DNA from: Streptomyces sp. RB17
Lineage (GTDB): Bacteria; Actinomycetota; Actinomycetes; Streptomycetales; Streptomycetaceae
DNA: 64,000 nucleotides
Direction: 5' to 3'
Assembly: GCF_009604455.1 (NCBI RefSeq)
Contig: NZ_WEGL01000004.1
Span: forward strand, 760,510 to 824,509
The position numbers and the translations under genes are program-made. Each line of letters begins with the position of its first letter. Position 1 is the first letter of the stretch. Positions 54,379 to 63,350 of the stretch are shown here, in pieces. The notes beneath the pieces are model-generated. The model made no database searches. It was not told the origin of the DNA and saw only the letters and a program-made list of their open reading frames with translations.

Positions 54379-54409
54379 AGGGGCCGCGTCCCGTGCGGGG
54401 GCGGCCCCT
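54379..54409. terminator. Terminator between ilvD and the convergent kinase gene
   Basis: A 9-bp stem AGGGGCCGC/GCGGCCCCT closes a 13-base loop with an additional internal pairing CCCG/CGGG. A short direct repeat CAGCGACCTGAG precedes it twice. Confidence 0.75.
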
Positions 54410-54416
54410 TCGCCTG

Positions 54417-56513
54417 TCACCAGTCGGACGGGTTCCGCGCGGGGACGGCGAAGACGGTTCCGTCGGGGGCGGTGGCGTAGACGCGGGCGCCCACGATCAC
54501 GGGATCCGGCGGCGTGCCGGTGACCTGTCCCGATCGGGGGCCCAGGCGGGCTCGGGTCTGCCCGACGAGGGTGCCGTGGTGCGCGTCGATGGCGAGCAGC
54601 CGCCCATCGGCAGCGGTGACGTACACCTGCCGACCGTCCGTGACGGGTGCCGAGCCGCGGCTCACCGAAGTCTCCAGGTGCCACAGCTGTGCCCGCGTCT
54701 GCATGTCCACGGCGTAGAGGGAACCACCACTGGCCAGTACGTAGGCGACCTCGCCCCGTACCGTGGCGTGCGCACCGTCGAGCGTGACCGGCAACGGCAC
54801 CCTGCGCGTCGACCGGCTGCCGGGGCTGTAGCGGACGACCTCCTTCGCGCCGTAGAGGTCGTCGACGGCGAGGAAGTAAATGGAGCCGCTCCGGGCGCCG
54901 AAGGGCTTCAGCCAGCCCTCGAGGCGGGCCTCCCACCGCACATCGCCCGTACGCGGGTCCAAGGCCGTCACGCGTGTACTCGATCCGCCGGTGGAAGCCG
55001 CCGCCGCGTACGCCAGCGGGTCGCCCGGGAACGTGTCCAAGGTCGGTGTGCCGCCGCCGGGGATCCGGTGCCGCCACAGGGTACGGCCCGTCGCGCCGTC
55101 CACCCCGGTGATCACGCCGTCGGCACCAGTCAGCAGAGCCGTTCCACCGGCATGGCGGACGGTGGTGCCCATGGGCAGAGGACGCTTCCACACTTCCCTG
55201 CCCGACGCGGGATCCAGTGCCACGAGACGTGAGCTGCCCTCCGCGTCCGGTTGCACGAGCCCCGCTGCGACGGTCGGCGGCCTGGTCGTGGGGGAGGAGG
55301 CTGCCGAGTGCCGCCACAGGAGCCGCCCGTCGCCCGCGGAGAGAGCGAACACCGCACCGGGCTGCGTGCAGAACAGCCGCCCGGTGCCATACGAGCACCG
55401 CGTCGTACCCGCGTCCCCGGGCACCGGCTTGGCCTCCCAGGTACTGAAGGCGGCGGACTTGGGGTGCGGGCCGGTGCCCTTGTGCGAGGTGCCGTCCGCG
55501 GCGCCGAGCAACTGGACGCAGGACAGCGCCCCGACCAGGGCCACCCCCAGCGCCCCGGCAGCGAGGACCAGCCGCTTCGCCGAGCGCTTGCCGGGCTGTC
55601 GGGCGTCCCCCTTGTGACGTGCCTCGGCCTCCGGGAGATCCTCACTTGTCCGCTGGGCCGGTATGAACGCCTGCGTGTCGTACGAGGCGGCGACCGATCG
55701 CAGCTCCCGCATCAGCTCATCGGCCGTCGGCCGCTCCTCCGGCTGCTTGGCGAGACACCGCAGCACCAGCGGCGCCAGGCTCTCCGGCACCCCGGCCAGA
55801 TCGGGTTCGTCGTGCACCACCTGGTAGGCGACGACATAGGGGCTGTCGGAGTCGAACGGCCCCCGTCCGGTCGCCGCGTGCACCAGTACGGACCCGAGCG
55901 CGAAGATGTCCGCCGCCGGGCCCACCTCCCGCGGACGCCGGAACTGCTCGGGCGCCATGAACGGCGGTGTCCCGATCAACTTCCCGGTCTCGGTGCGCAG
56001 TTCACTGTCCTTGGGGCGGGAGATGCCGAAGTCGATGACCTTCGGACCGTCCTCGGCGAGCAGCACATTGCTCGGCTTGAGATCGCGGTGCACGACCCCC
56101 ACCCGATGGATGTCGCACAGCGCCTCGGCGAGCCCGGCCATGAGCCGTCGCAACTGCGCCGGATCCATGGGCCCGTTCCGCTTCACCTGGTCGGAAAGAG
56201 TGGGTCCCGGAATGAACAGCGTGGCCATCCAGGGTCGTTCGGCCTCCGGGTCGGCGTCCACGACGGGCGCGGTGAACGCACCGCTCACCCTGCGGGCGGC
56301 AGCCACCTCCTGCCGAAACCGCCCCCTGAACTCGGGATCCTGAGCGAACGCGGCATGGATGATCTTCACCGCGAGCTTCTTCCCCGAGGTGCTCCGGGCG
56401 AGGTGCACGACCCCCATGCCGCCGGCCCCCAGACACGACTCCAGGCGGTAGTGACCGGCGTACTCGGGACGTTCCGCTTCTGCGCCCGCTCCGGTGCTGC
56501 CCTGTGGCGCCAT
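54417..56513 (-). CDS. Receptor-type Ser/Thr protein kinase with PQQ-repeat sensor domain
   Basis: 698 residues. Kinase domain (about 20-280) with L-G-A-G-G-M-G-V-V, V-K-I-I (Lys), H-R-D-L-K-P-S-N, D-F-G-I-S and M-A-P-E-Q, all catalytic residues intact. A membrane segment lies near residues 320-342 after a basic stretch. The outside part has at least five PQQ-like beta-propeller blades (for example L-D-P-A-S-G-R-E-V-W, V-D-G-A-T-G-R-T-L-W). It probably senses a ligand outside and phosphorylates proteins inside. Divergent from the SH3-like pair. Confidence 0.93.
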   Translation of the reverse strand: MAPQGSTGAGAEAERPEYAGHYRLESCLGAGGMGVVHLARSTSGKKLAVKIIHAAFAQDPEFRGRFRQEVAAARRVSGAFTAPVVDADPEAERPWMATLFIPGPTLSDQVKRNGPMDPAQLRRLMAGLAEALCDIHRVGVVHRDLKPSNVLLAEDGPKVIDFGISRPKDSELRTETGKLIGTPPFMAPEQFRRPREVGPAADIFALGSVLVHAATGRGPFDSDSPYVVAYQVVHDEPDLAGVPESLAPLVLRCLAKQPEERPTADELMRELRSVAASYDTQAFIPAQRTSEDLPEAEARHKGDARQPGKRSAKRLVLAAGALGVALVGALSCVQLLGAADGTSHKGTGPHPKSAAFSTWEAKPVPGDAGTTRCSYGTGRLFCTQPGAVFALSAGDGRLLWRHSAASSPTTRPPTVAAGLVQPDAEGSSRLVALDPASGREVWKRPLPMGTTVRHAGGTALLTGADGVITGVDGATGRTLWRHRIPGGGTPTLDTFPGDPLAYAAAASTGGSSTRVTALDPRTGDVRWEARLEGWLKPFGARSGSIYFLAVDDLYGAKEVVRYSPGSRSTRRVPLPVTLDGAHATVRGEVAYVLASGGSLYAVDMQTRAQLWHLETSVSRGSAPVTDGRQVYVTAADGRLLAIDAHHGTLVGQTRARLGPRSGQVTGTPPDPVIVGARVYATAPDGTVFAVPARNPSDW

Positions 56514-56692
56514 GGACTACCCCCGTGCTGTTCCTCCGCGCGCGCGACGCACGGAGCCTAGTCGATGACTCGTACGAGACCGAGGTGGCTTGCTAGCCTC
56601 CGCGTGCGAGTCGCGCACAGGTGTTTCGCGGCTCGATTCAAGGGAATCGACGGGGCCCGTGGTGGTCATGGGTTCAAGGGGGGTTGTTCTCC

Positions 56693-57019
56693 ATGTCTGT
56701 TGAACGCGTCGAAGAAGCCGGGAACGCCGACGCGGGTGAGCTCGCAGCGGCCGCCGTGACGAGCGAGTACCTGCGCCACTACGCGGTCGCCCCGGGCGTT
56801 CGCCTCAACGTCCGCAGCGGCCCCGGGACCAACTACGGCATCGTCCGTGTCCTCCCCGAGGGCGTGCAGGTCCCGATCTACTGCCAGACACCCGGCACGA
56901 CCGTGACGGGCCCGTACGGTACGTCGAACATCTGGGACAACATCGACAACGGCGAGTTCGTGTCCGACGCCTACGTCCAGACCGGCAGCGACGGCTACAT
57001 CGCCCCGCGCTGCGGCTGA
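56693..57019 (+). CDS. SH3-like protein without signal peptide, first of a tandem pair
   Basis: 108 residues. The N-terminal 30 are acidic and lack a hydrophobic core (S-V-E-R-V-E-E-A-G-N), so the protein seems not to be Sec-exported. The rest is an SH3b-like domain, V-R-L-N-V-R-S-G-P-G-T-N-Y and two Cys (I-Y-C-Q-T and P-R-C-G). Its last 50 residues equal those of the next gene. GGGG precedes the ATG. An alternative is that an upstream exported form existed and lost its signal. Confidence 0.75.
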   Translation: MSVERVEEAGNADAGELAAAAVTSEYLRHYAVAPGVRLNVRSGPGTNYGIVRVLPEGVQVPIYCQTPGTTVTGPYGTSNIWDNIDNGEFVSDAYVQTGSDGYIAPRCG

Positions 57020-57394
57020 CCACTCCCGAACAGGACAGAGATGACTTCCATCAAGCTCAAGCGCAGTGCCGTCGCCCTTGCCGCCACTGCGGGGGCCTTC
57101 CTCACGGTGATCGGCTCAGCGGCCTCGGCGTCCGCCTTGGACCTCCGCTACTACGCGGTCGCCCCGGGCGTCCGCCTGAACGTCCGCAGCGGCCCCGGCA
57201 CCAGCTACAACATCGTCCGTGTCCTGGCCGAAGGGGCGAAGGTCCCGATCTACTGCCAGACACCCGGCACGACCGTGACGGGCCCGTACGGTACGTCGAA
57301 CATCTGGGACAACATCGACAACGGCGAGTTCGTGTCCGACGCCTACGTCCAGACCGGCAGCGACGGCTACATCGCCCCCCGCTGCGGCTGACCC
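56777..57394. repeat. 372-base tandem duplication creating two SH3-like genes
   Basis: Sequence from about 56777 recurs 372 bases later. Over 56871-57022 against 57243-57394 I find a single mismatch (a silent Pro codon change), while the 5' part of the domain differs at scattered bases. This points to a recent duplication or gene conversion at the 3' half. Confidence 0.85.
57041..57391 (+). CDS. Secreted SH3-like protein, second of the tandem pair
   Basis: 116 residues with a clear Sec signal peptide (I-K-L-K-R start, A-L-A-A-T-A-G-A-F-L core, cut near A-S-A-S-A around residue 31). The mature 85 residues are an SH3b-like domain with two Cys (I-Y-C-Q and R-C-G), which can form a disulfide outside the cell. 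Bacterial SH3 domains often bind cell-wall peptides. It starts 22 bases after the first copy. Confidence 0.82.
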   Translation: MTSIKLKRSAVALAATAGAFLTVIGSAASASALDLRYYAVAPGVRLNVRSGPGTSYNIVRVLAEGAKVPIYCQTPGTTVTGPYGTSNIWDNIDNGEFVSDAYVQTGSDGYIAPRCG

Positions 57395-57434
57395 CCTCGG
57401 GAGCCCATCCCCCGCCCGGCGCCATAATCGTTCC

Positions 57435-57968
57435 GTGAGCGACGAAACCGGCACCCCGGACACCCCGGCGGGCTCCCCAGGCGGCGCGGACCGCAGTGCG
57501 CAGAGCGGTGGGCCCCGCCCCGAGCCCCTCCGCTTCTTCGGCACCACCTGGGTGAAGCACGACAGCGGCTACGCGGCCCGCCGCGCCGGCGTCGCCGTCG
57601 GCTCCCTCGCCGCCGCCGTCGGCGCCTGCCTGGTCCTCCGCTTCGCCTACGAGGGCATCCGGATCGCCGAGACCGGCTCCTTCGTCACCGTGCTGATCAT
57701 CGCCATGTTCGCGATCTGCAGCGCGCTCGCCTTCCGCAACACCTGGGAGGGCTTCGACAAGCGCCACGACCCGCAGCGCCAGGCCTCCCTGCGCGGCCTG
57801 CTCGCCATCGGCTTCGTCGGCTCCCTCCTCGCCTACTTCTTCCGCTCCCTCACCGAGGCCCCGGGCGAGAAGCTGCACCGCGAGGAGTACGACGAGGCCC
57901 GCAAGGAGTACGAACGCCGCGCCTCCCGGCGCACCGGCAACCCGTCGAAGAAGAAGCGGCGCCGGTGA
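57435..57968 (+). CDS. Conserved membrane protein of unknown function
   Basis: 177 residues. A Pro/Gly/Ser start, then hydrophobic segments at about residues 50-68, 78-98 and 118-136, and a charged tail ending in a Lys/Arg cluster (K-K-K-R-R-R), which should face the cytoplasm. GTG start; CATAAT lies 6 bases upstream, close to the leaderless pattern. No family is recognised with certainty. Confidence 0.78.
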   Translation: MSDETGTPDTPAGSPGGADRSAQSGGPRPEPLRFFGTTWVKHDSGYAARRAGVAVGSLAAAVGACLVLRFAYEGIRIAETGSFVTVLIIAMFAICSALAFRNTWEGFDKRHDPQRQASLRGLLAIGFVGSLLAYFFRSLTEAPGEKLHREEYDEARKEYERRASRRTGNPSKKKRRR

Positions 57969-57984
57969 CACCCGCTTCCGGCGG

Positions 57985-58491
57985 TCAGTAATACCGGCTC
58001 ATGATCGCCGTCGCCCACTCCGGCTGACAGGTCTCGCCCTGCGGACCGAACTCCGTCATGTACGGCTTGATGTCCAGCACCGGAGTCCCGTCCACCGCGT
58101 CCAGCCCCTCGACGTGCACCTCAAGTCCGTCGACCCTCAGCACACGGCAGCGCGAGACGCCGATCCGGTTGGGCCGGTTCTTGCCGCGCTGGGCGAAGAT
58201 CCCGACCTTCGGCCAGTCGGCGTTGCCGCGCGGATGCCGGGCCCCGGTCTCGATCCTCTCCTCCGGCACCCGGTCGAAGTGGTAGACGATCTCCAGGTGG
58301 GAGAAGTCCTCCAGCCCGGCCAATGCCTCCGCCGAGAACCGGGCACCGTCGATCCGGATCACGGCCCGGACCTCACCCCACTCGTCGTCCCGCACCTCCG
58401 CGCGCCCGCCGACGACCCACCCCACCGGCCGCACCACCACATCCCTGACGTCCCGGACGACTTCCCCGACGTCCTGCCCCTGCCCGGCCAC
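57985..58491 (-). CDS. trmO: tRNA threonylcarbamoyladenosine N6-methyltransferase (TrmO/TsaA family)
   Basis: About 168 residues from a GTG at 58491 with GGAAGGGGG nearby upstream; a GTG at 58542 gives a longer start. Family motifs seen: V-R-P-V-G-W-V at the N-terminus, F-S-H-L-E-I-V-Y-H-F, A-R-H-P-R-G-N, F-A-Q-R-G-K-N-R-P-N-R-I-G and L-D-I-K-P-Y. In E. coli TrmO methylates t6A37 of tRNA-Thr using S-adenosylmethionine. The C-terminal substrate domain of the E. coli enzyme is missing, so this is the short form. Confidence 0.87.
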   Translation of the reverse strand: MAGQGQDVGEVVRDVRDVVVRPVGWVVGGRAEVRDDEWGEVRAVIRIDGARFSAEALAGLEDFSHLEIVYHFDRVPEERIETGARHPRGNADWPKVGIFAQRGKNRPNRIGVSRCRVLRVDGLEVHVEGLDAVDGTPVLDIKPYMTEFGPQGETCQPEWATAIMSRYY

Positions 58492-58680
58492 ACCAGCCCC
58501 CTTCCCCAACTCGCCAGCACCACCAGTGACTTGCCGCCCCACGCTATCCGCACGCGGCGGCCACTACGCCCAGCCGTCTGCCCAACCGCCAACCGCCACC
58601 GCTCCACCGGCCCGCCGCCACCCCCCACCGGCCCTGAAAACCCGCTGCCGTCACTTCCCCATTGCCCCCACCATGGCCAT

Positions 58681-59481
58681 ATGACCGTGACGCAACCACC
58701 CCCACCCCCACCCCCACCCCCACCCTCGCCCACGACCCGCGCGCACTCCTTCAACTCCGCCGCCGCCCAATACGCCGCGAACCGCCCCTCCTACCCACCC
58801 GCCCTCTTCGACGCCGTCGAGGAACTGGCCGGCCGGTCGCTGTCCGGCGCCAGGGTCGTGGACGTCGGGGCCGGTACCGGTATCGCGACCGCCCTCCTGC
58901 AGGCCCGCGGCGCCGACGTGCTCGCCGTCGAACCCGGTGAGGGCATGGCCGCCGAGTTCCGCCGCGGGCTGCCGCATCTCCCGATCGTCCGCGGCAACGG
59001 CGACGCCCTCCCCATCGCCGACGCATACGCCGACTTCGTCACCTACGCCCAGGCCTGGCACTGGACCGACACCGCCCGCTCGGTGCCGGAGGCGCTGCGG
59101 GTGCTGCGGCCGGGCGGTGCGCTCGCGCTGTGGTGGAACGGCGATGCCCTGGACGTGGAATGGATCGCCGAGGCGGCCCTGCGTATCGGCCGCTTCCTGG
59201 GCGTGGACGTCGCCGCCGAGAAGCGGAAGAGCAGCCACACGGAACTGGCCGACCCCAGCGGCCGCCTCCGCTTCAGCCGCCGGGAGGTCCGCTGGAGCCG
59301 TCGCGTCACGATCGACACCCACCTCGCGAACATCGGCAGCCACTCGGCCTTCCTCCTCACGCCCGAGGACCGCAGGACCGCCTTCCTGGAGGAGGAACGC
59401 GCCCATCTGCTGAAGGTCTTCCCGGACGGCATGGTCGAGGAGACCTACGACGTGCTTCTGCTCGTCGCCACCAAGGCCTGA
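58681..59481 (+). CDS. Class I SAM-dependent methyltransferase
   Basis: 266 residues. After a poly-Pro tract (ten Pro in a row near residue 6) come F-N-S-A-A-A-Q-Y-A-A-N-R-P-S-Y and the SAM motif V-V-D-V-G-A-G-T-G-I-A, then E-P-G-E-G-M and A-Q-A-W-H-W-T-D. This is the UbiE/COQ5-like methyltransferase_11 pattern; the substrate is not predictable. The poly-Pro tract comes from CCCCCA repeats. It is close to trmO, divergent, with a 190-base gap. Confidence 0.88.
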   Translation: MTVTQPPPPPPPPPPSPTTRAHSFNSAAAQYAANRPSYPPALFDAVEELAGRSLSGARVVDVGAGTGIATALLQARGADVLAVEPGEGMAAEFRRGLPHLPIVRGNGDALPIADAYADFVTYAQAWHWTDTARSVPEALRVLRPGGALALWWNGDALDVEWIAEAALRIGRFLGVDVAAEKRKSSHTELADPSGRLRFSRREVRWSRRVTIDTHLANIGSHSAFLLTPEDRRTAFLEEERAHLLKVFPDGMVEETYDVLLLVATKA

Positions 59482-59580
59482 TCCGCGAAGAAGCATCAGC
59501 GAAGAAGCACCAGCGAAGAAGCGTCGCCCGGAGCGGCGGCCGGGTTCGTCCCGGCCGCCGCTTCCGCATGTGTGCCCGGC

Positions 59581-59633
59581 GGGCCCCTTGACGCGCGGGG
59601 CCCTCCGGGCAGATTATTCATCGCATGATGAAT
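59581..59633 (+). promoter_or_regulatory. Promoter and start-site dyad of the ABC transporter operon
   Basis: A 7-bp stem GGGCCCC/GGGGCCC (59581-59603) may end the upstream gene and has TTGACG in its loop (59588-59593). GATTAT follows at 59612 (18-base spacer), and the ATG at 59625 is 7 bases later, so the transcript may be leaderless. An 18-bp dyad ATTCATC-GCAT-GATGAAT (59616-59633) covers the start codon. Confidence 0.6.
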
Positions 59634-60425
59634 TACGTGCCGGACCCACCACCGCCGGTCTCCACCCCAGCCGTCCACGCCCACGACCTCACCGTCGTCC
59701 GCGGCCCCCGCACCGCCCTCCACCACCTCGACTTCTCGGTCCCCCGCGGCCAGGTCACCGGCCTGCTCGGGCCCTCCGGCTGTGGCAAGTCGACCCTCAT
59801 GCGCTCGATCGTGGGCACCCAGGCCAAGGTCACCGGCACCCTTCAGGTCCTCGGCCGCCCGGCCGGCCACCCCGCCCTGCGCACGCGCATCGGCTACGTC
59901 ACCCAGGACCCCTCCGTCTACGACGACCTGACCGTCCGGCAGAACCTCGAGTACTTCGCAGCGATCCTCGACCCCGGCCGCGCCGCCGCCGAACGCCGCC
60001 ACGAACACGTCACCCGCGCCATCACCGACGTCGACCTCACCAGCCACGCCGACGCCCTCGCCGGCAACCTCTCCGGCGGCCAGCGCAACCGGGTCTCCCT
60101 GGCCGTGGCCCTGCTCGGCGCCCCCGAACTCCTCGTCCTCGACGAACCCACCGTCGGCCTCGACCCCGTCCTGCGCCGCGACCTGTGGAAGCTGTTCCAC
60201 GACATCGCCGCCACCCGCGGCGCCACCCTCCTCGTCTCCTCCCACGTCATGGACGAGGCCGAGCGCTGCCACCGCCTCCTGCTCATGCGCGAGGGCGAGA
60301 TCCTCGCGGACGACTCCCCGGACGCCCTGCGCACCCGCACCGGCAGCGACACCGTCGAGGCCGCCTTCCTCCACCTCGTCGACGAGGCAGCCGCGGCAGC
60401 CCGACCCAAGGAGACCACCCGATGA
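59625..60425 (+). CDS. ABC transporter ATP-binding protein (DrrA/ABC-2 type)
   Basis: 266 residues. Walker A G-P-S-G-C-G-K-S near residue 47, Q-loop T-Q-D, signature L-S-G-G-Q-R-N-R-V, Walker B L-L-V-L-D-E-P-T, and H-switch S-S-H-V. The pattern V-G-L-D-P-V-L-R suits the DrrA-like exporters of drugs or lipids. The ATG is followed by a second ATG. It overlaps the membrane gene by 4 bases. Confidence 0.93.
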   Translation: MMNYVPDPPPPVSTPAVHAHDLTVVRGPRTALHHLDFSVPRGQVTGLLGPSGCGKSTLMRSIVGTQAKVTGTLQVLGRPAGHPALRTRIGYVTQDPSVYDDLTVRQNLEYFAAILDPGRAAAERRHEHVTRAITDVDLTSHADALAGNLSGGQRNRVSLAVALLGAPELLVLDEPTVGLDPVLRRDLWKLFHDIAATRGATLLVSSHVMDEAERCHRLLLMREGEILADDSPDALRTRTGSDTVEAAFLHLVDEAAAAARPKETTR

Positions 60426-61231
60426 GCACGACGGGCACCACCAGCATCAGCAGCACCATGAGCACCGGGACCGTCCCGGCCCCGACCGGTGTCATCAACG
60501 CCGGCCGCACCACCGCCACCGCCGCCCGGGTCCTGCGCCAGCTCCGCCACGACCCGCGCACCATCGCGCTGATGATCCTCGTCCCGTGCCTGATGCTGAT
60601 CCTGCTGCGCTATGTCTTCGACGCTAGCCCCCGCACCTTCGACAACATCGGCGCATCCCTGCTCGGCATCTTCCCGCTGATCACGATGTTCCTGGTCACC
60701 TCCATCGCCACCCTGCGCGAACGCACCTCCGGCACCCTCGAACGCCTCCTCGCCATGCCCCTCGGCAAGGCCGACCTCATCGCCGGCTACGCCCTCGCCT
60801 TCGGCACGATCGCCATCGTCCAGTCCGCCCTCGCCACCGGACTCGCCCTGTGGGTGCTCGGCCTCGACGTCACCGGCTCACCCTGGCTGCTCCTCCTCGT
60901 CGCCCTCCTCGACGCTCTGCTCGGCACGGCCCTCGGACTCTTCGTCTCGGCCTTCGCCGCCTCGGAGTTCCAGGCGGTCCAGTTCATGCCCGCGGTGATC
61001 TTCCCCCAGCTCCTCCTCTGCGGCCTGTTCACTCCCCGGTCCGACATGCAGCCCGTCCTCACGGGCATCTCCGACGTCCTGCCGATGTCGTACGCCGTCG
61101 ACGGCATGAACCAGGTCCTGCACCACACCGACATGACCGCGACCTTCGTCCGCGACGTCCTGATCGTGGCCGGCTGTGCGCTGCTGGTCCTGGTGCTGGG
61201 AGCGGCCACCCTCCGGCGCCGCACGGCCTGA
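60422..61231 (+). CDS. ABC-2 type transporter permease (DrrB-like)
   Basis: 269 residues. An N-terminal Ser/Thr-rich start, then six membrane segments: near residues 45-65, 78-98, 118-140, 150-175, 185-205 and 235-257. The segment E-R-T-S-G-T-L-E-R-L-L-A-M-P is the conserved cytoplasmic loop of ABC-2 permeases. It works as a pair with the ATPase before it. The exported compound is unknown. Confidence 0.92.
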   Translation: MSTTGTTSISSTMSTGTVPAPTGVINAGRTTATAARVLRQLRHDPRTIALMILVPCLMLILLRYVFDASPRTFDNIGASLLGIFPLITMFLVTSIATLRERTSGTLERLLAMPLGKADLIAGYALAFGTIAIVQSALATGLALWVLGLDVTGSPWLLLLVALLDALLGTALGLFVSAFAASEFQAVQFMPAVIFPQLLLCGLFTPRSDMQPVLTGISDVLPMSYAVDGMNQVLHHTDMTATFVRDVLIVAGCALLVLVLGAATLRRRTA

Positions 61232-61342
61232 CCGGACTTCGCCGATCCCACGGTGCCGGACGACGCCCGGCCGGCCCACCGCCCGTGTTCCGCCTGCCGG
61301 ACAACCCCCCGCACCTTCACGGCCCGGTGCGAGGATGACCCC

Positions 61343-62155
61343 ATGAGCCAGAAAGTCGCAGTCCTCGGCACCGGCAAGATCGGCGAAGCCCTGCTCAGCG
61401 GAATGATCCGGGCCGGCTGGGCCCCGGCCGACCTCCTGGTCACCGCCCGCCGCCCCGAACGCGCCGACGAACTCCGCACCCGCTACGGAGTCAGCCCGGT
61501 CACCAACATCGAGGCCGCCAAGACCGCCGACACGCTCATCCTCACGGTCAAGCCGCAGGACATGGGCACCCTTCTGGACGAACTCGCCCCGCATGTCCCC
61601 GCCGACCGCCTGGTCATCAGCGGCGCCGCCGGTATCCCCACCTCCTTCTTCGAGGAGCGCCTGGCCGCAGGCACCCCGGTCGTCCGCGTCATGACCAACA
61701 CCCCCGCCCTCGTCGACGAGGCCATGTCGGTCATCTCCGCCGGCAGCCACGCCACCGAGCAGCACCTCGCGCACGCCGAGGGGATCTTCGGTGCCGTAGG
61801 CAAGACACTCCGCGTTCCCGAGACCCAGCAGGACGCCTGCACCGCCCTGTCCGGCTCCGGCCCCGCGTACTTCTTCTACCTGGTCGAGGCCATGACCGAC
61901 GCCGGCATCCTGCTCGGTCTGCCCCGCGACAAGGCGCACGACCTCATCGTGCAGTCCGCCATCGGCGCCGCCGTGATGCTCCGCGACAGCGGCGAACATC
62001 CCGTCAAGCTCCGCGAGAACGTCACCTCCCCGGCCGGCACGACGATCAACGCCATCCGCGAACTGGAGAACCACGGCGTACGAGCCGCCCTCATCGCCGC
62101 CCTCGAGGCCGCCCGCGACCGCAGCCGCGAACTCGCCTCCGGCAAGAAGGACTGA
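61343..62155 (+). CDS. proC: Pyrroline-5-carboxylate reductase
   Basis: Last step of proline synthesis. 270 residues with V-L-G-T-G-K-I-G-E-A at the cofactor site, V-K-P-Q-D, M-T-N-T-P, and the family signature S-G-S-G-P-A-Y-F-F and S-P-A-G-T-T near the C-terminus. GAGG lies 8 bases before the ATG. It has its own short upstream gap of 111 bases. Confidence 0.96.
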   Translation: MSQKVAVLGTGKIGEALLSGMIRAGWAPADLLVTARRPERADELRTRYGVSPVTNIEAAKTADTLILTVKPQDMGTLLDELAPHVPADRLVISGAAGIPTSFFEERLAAGTPVVRVMTNTPALVDEAMSVISAGSHATEQHLAHAEGIFGAVGKTLRVPETQQDACTALSGSGPAYFFYLVEAMTDAGILLGLPRDKAHDLIVQSAIGAAVMLRDSGEHPVKLRENVTSPAGTTINAIRELENHGVRAALIAALEAARDRSRELASGKKD

Positions 62156-62262
62156 CCAGGCGCCGGGGGCGGGGCGACGGCTCACCGCCAGCCGCCGGCC
62201 CCCGCAGGTACGAGCCACATCGGCCCGCCCGCCCCCGCACAGGCAAGCCCTGACGCCCGGCC

Positions 62263-63291
62263 CTAACGCTCGGCCCCGCTCAACGCCGTCTCGAACACCG
62301 GCGGCAACAGCCCGATCGCCCGATAGGCGGCATCGACGGTCGGCCGGGCCATAGCCCTCGCCTTGTCCGCACCATCCCGCAGCACCCCCTCCACATAGGC
62401 AGGATCCGTGCACAGCTCCCTGTGCCTGGCCTGCACGGGCCTGAGAACCTCCACCACCGCCTCCGCGGTGTCCTTCTTCAAGGCGCCGTACGAGTCGTAA
62501 ACGTCTGCCAGTGACTCAGGGTTCCCGTCCGTGCACGCAGCGAGAATCTCCAGCAGATTCGCGACCCCCGGCCGCCCCTCCCGGTCGTACGCCACGTCCC
62601 GCCCGCTGTCGGTGACGGCCCGCATGACCTTCTTACGCACGTCGTCCGGCTCGTCGAGCAGATAGACGACGCCCAGCCCCGACTCGTCCGACTTCCCCAT
62701 CTTCGACGCCGGGTTCTGCAGGTTCATCACCCGCGCCGCGACCGCCGGCCGCGTCGCCTTCGGCACCACGAACGTGTGCCCGTACCGCTGGTTGAACCGC
62801 ACCGCCAGATCCCGCGCCAGCTCGACGTGCTGCACCTGGTCGTCCCCGACCGGCACCTCGTCCGCGCCGTACCCCAGGATGTCCGCCGCCATCAGCACCG
62901 GATACGTCAGCAGCGACAGCCGCACGCTCGCACCGTGCTCCTGCTGCCGCGCGACCTTCTCCTTGTACTGGATCATCCGACGCATCTCACCGTCGCTCGC
63001 CACACACTCCAGCAGGTACGACAGTCTCGTGTGCTCGTCGACATGGCTCTGCAGGAACACGGTGCACACCTCGGGATCGAGCCCGGCCGCCAGCATCAAC
63101 GTCGCCGTCTGCCGACTGAGCCTGCGCAATCGCGCCGGATCCTGGTCCACCGTCAGCGCGTGCAGATCCACGACACAGAAGACCGAGTCGGCCTGGTGCT
63201 GGTCCGTCTCCACCCAGCGCCGCAGGGCTCCCAGGTAGTTGCCCAGCGTCAGGTGCCCGGTCGGCTGAATCCCGCTGAAGACTCGCGTCAT
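62263..63291 (-). CDS. trpS: Tryptophanyl-tRNA synthetase
   Basis: Charges tRNA-Trp. 342 residues from the ATG at 63291, with AGGAGG 10 bases upstream. The HIGH motif appears as G-H-L-T-L-G-N and the KMSKS motif as K-M-G-K-S near residue 198. Expression is set by the leader peptide and attenuator before it. In S. coelicolor an auxiliary, indolmycin-resistant TrpRS gene is controlled in this way; this gene is its likely equivalent, from memory of that work. Confidence 0.95.
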   Translation of the reverse strand: MTRVFSGIQPTGHLTLGNYLGALRRWVETDQHQADSVFCVVDLHALTVDQDPARLRRLSRQTATLMLAAGLDPEVCTVFLQSHVDEHTRLSYLLECVASDGEMRRMIQYKEKVARQQEHGASVRLSLLTYPVLMAADILGYGADEVPVGDDQVQHVELARDLAVRFNQRYGHTFVVPKATRPAVAARVMNLQNPASKMGKSDESGLGVVYLLDEPDDVRKKVMRAVTDSGRDVAYDREGRPGVANLLEILAACTDGNPESLADVYDSYGALKKDTAEAVVEVLRPVQARHRELCTDPAYVEGVLRDGADKARAMARPTVDAAYRAIGLLPPVFETALSGAER

Positions 63292-63350
63292 CTCCACTCC
63301 ACCTCCTGGTCGGGACCGCCGCTGCTGCGGCCGGCCCCCGGAGTCCGGAG

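Noticed and set aside
52312..55398. A 1028-residue minus-strand protein antisense to ilvD
   Set aside because: Composition is the His/Arg/Val-rich shadow typical of antisense frames in GC-rich genes, and it covers both ilvD and part of the kinase gene in a wrong frame.
58690..58735. Phase-variable hexamer tract in the methyltransferase gene
   Set aside because: CCCCCA units are six bases long, so copy changes keep the frame and only alter the poly-Pro length; on-off switching is not expected.
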